Assembly (NCBI GenBank): GCA_003156615.1
Contig: PMHI01000540.1
Location: 1-6,090, forward strand
Origin: Acidobacteriaceae bacterium
Lineage (GTDB): Bacteria; Acidobacteriota; Terriglobia; Terriglobales; SbA1
Length of the DNA stretch: 6,090 bases
Reading direction: 5' to 3'
Positions 5,869-6,090 of this stretch are shown piece by piece; the first letter of the stretch is position 1, and each line of letters begins with the position of its first letter. Position numbers and translations under genes: made by a program. The notes beneath the pieces were generated by a model. The model ran no database searches. It saw nothing but the letters and a program-made list of their open reading frames with translations, and was not told where the DNA came from.

Positions 5869-6090
5869 CCGAAGTCTAGTTTTGCTGCTATGGCTTCTTC
5901 TGTGCTCCCTTTCCATGGGAGCACAAGTGAGCGTCGTGAAGCTTCCAGACGCGCCGCAACTCCAGGCTCAAGCGCAACAGACTGCTCCCGCGCTATACTC
6001 TCCGGCAACCAATCCTGCGGACGCTGTTCCTTCGCCACCTCCGGCGGGCAAGCCCCTTACGCGGCAACAGGCGGAGCAGTTAGCCCTCAA
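5861..6090 (+). CDS. TolC-family outer membrane efflux protein, N-terminal part (runs off the right edge)
   Basis: The first 76 codons are in view. They begin with a Sec signal peptide: MRNR, a Leu-rich core (6-15), and probable cleavage near SMGA-Q (18-22). A Pro/Ala/Gln-rich linker follows (about 28-64), then LTRQQAEQLAL (66-76), the usual opening helix of outer-membrane efflux proteins ('LTL.QAE.LAL.NNP'). Such proteins form the trimeric exit duct of tripartite RND pumps. It is the downstream partner of the adaptor remnant, but the inner-membrane pump expected between them is absent. The start is set by the strong ribosome binding site next to it. The visible portion is intact; whether the rest is intact lies beyond the window. 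Confidence 0.75.
   Translation, partial: MRNRSLVLLLWLLLCSLSMGAQVSVVKLPDAPQLQAQAQQTAPALYSPATNPADAVPSPPPAGKPLTRQQAEQLAL

Overview
The window looks like a gene-decay zone on the chromosome of a soil-type Acidobacteriota (Terriglobia-like). The taxonomic guess rests on protein style: a PDZ/multi-TM/GAF/PP2C phosphatase, a DUF2950 C-terminus, and an RND adaptor with a 'VYSEWTG' N-terminus. It is an inference, not a search result. I see no transposase, integrase, CRISPR array or phage gene.

Layout. Positions 1-680 have lower GC than the phosphatase gene (about 43-45% against about 58% in the 60-base blocks I counted). They hold at most an uncertain ORF tail (1-153, +) and an uncertain small ORF (465-644, -). 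The one clearly intact gene is at 683-3289 (-): a membrane-anchored PP2C-type (SpoIIE-like) Ser/Thr phosphatase of about 868 aa with PDZ, multi-TM, GAF and catalytic domains in one chain. Upstream of it, 3567-4648 (-) is a pseudogene of an alpha/beta hydrolase (predicted dienelactone-hydrolase type). Its whole catalytic triad can still be read, but only by correcting two +1 frameshifts and reading through two in-frame stops.

From 4651 to 5868 lies a run of broken pieces. There is a possible membrane-protein tail (4651-4866, +). A 5' half of a tRNA-Val(CAC) stops exactly at the end of its anticodon loop (4995-5031, -) and still has a -10-like box. There is a DUF2950 C-terminal remnant (5199-5531, +) and an RND adaptor that loses its homology after about 70 residues (5593-5868, +). 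The adaptor's stop overlaps the start of a TolC-type outer-membrane efflux protein that runs off the window end (5861-6090, +). No inner-membrane RND pump gene lies between adaptor and outer-membrane factor, so an in-frame deletion through adaptor and pump is the simplest reading.

How the genes work together. The phosphatase is probably a stand-alone signalling output protein (stress, partner-switch or anti-sigma control). The right edge is the relic of an adaptor-pump-outer membrane factor efflux operon. I did not find a convincing undescribed system; the most unusual items are the half tRNA and the adaptor scar.
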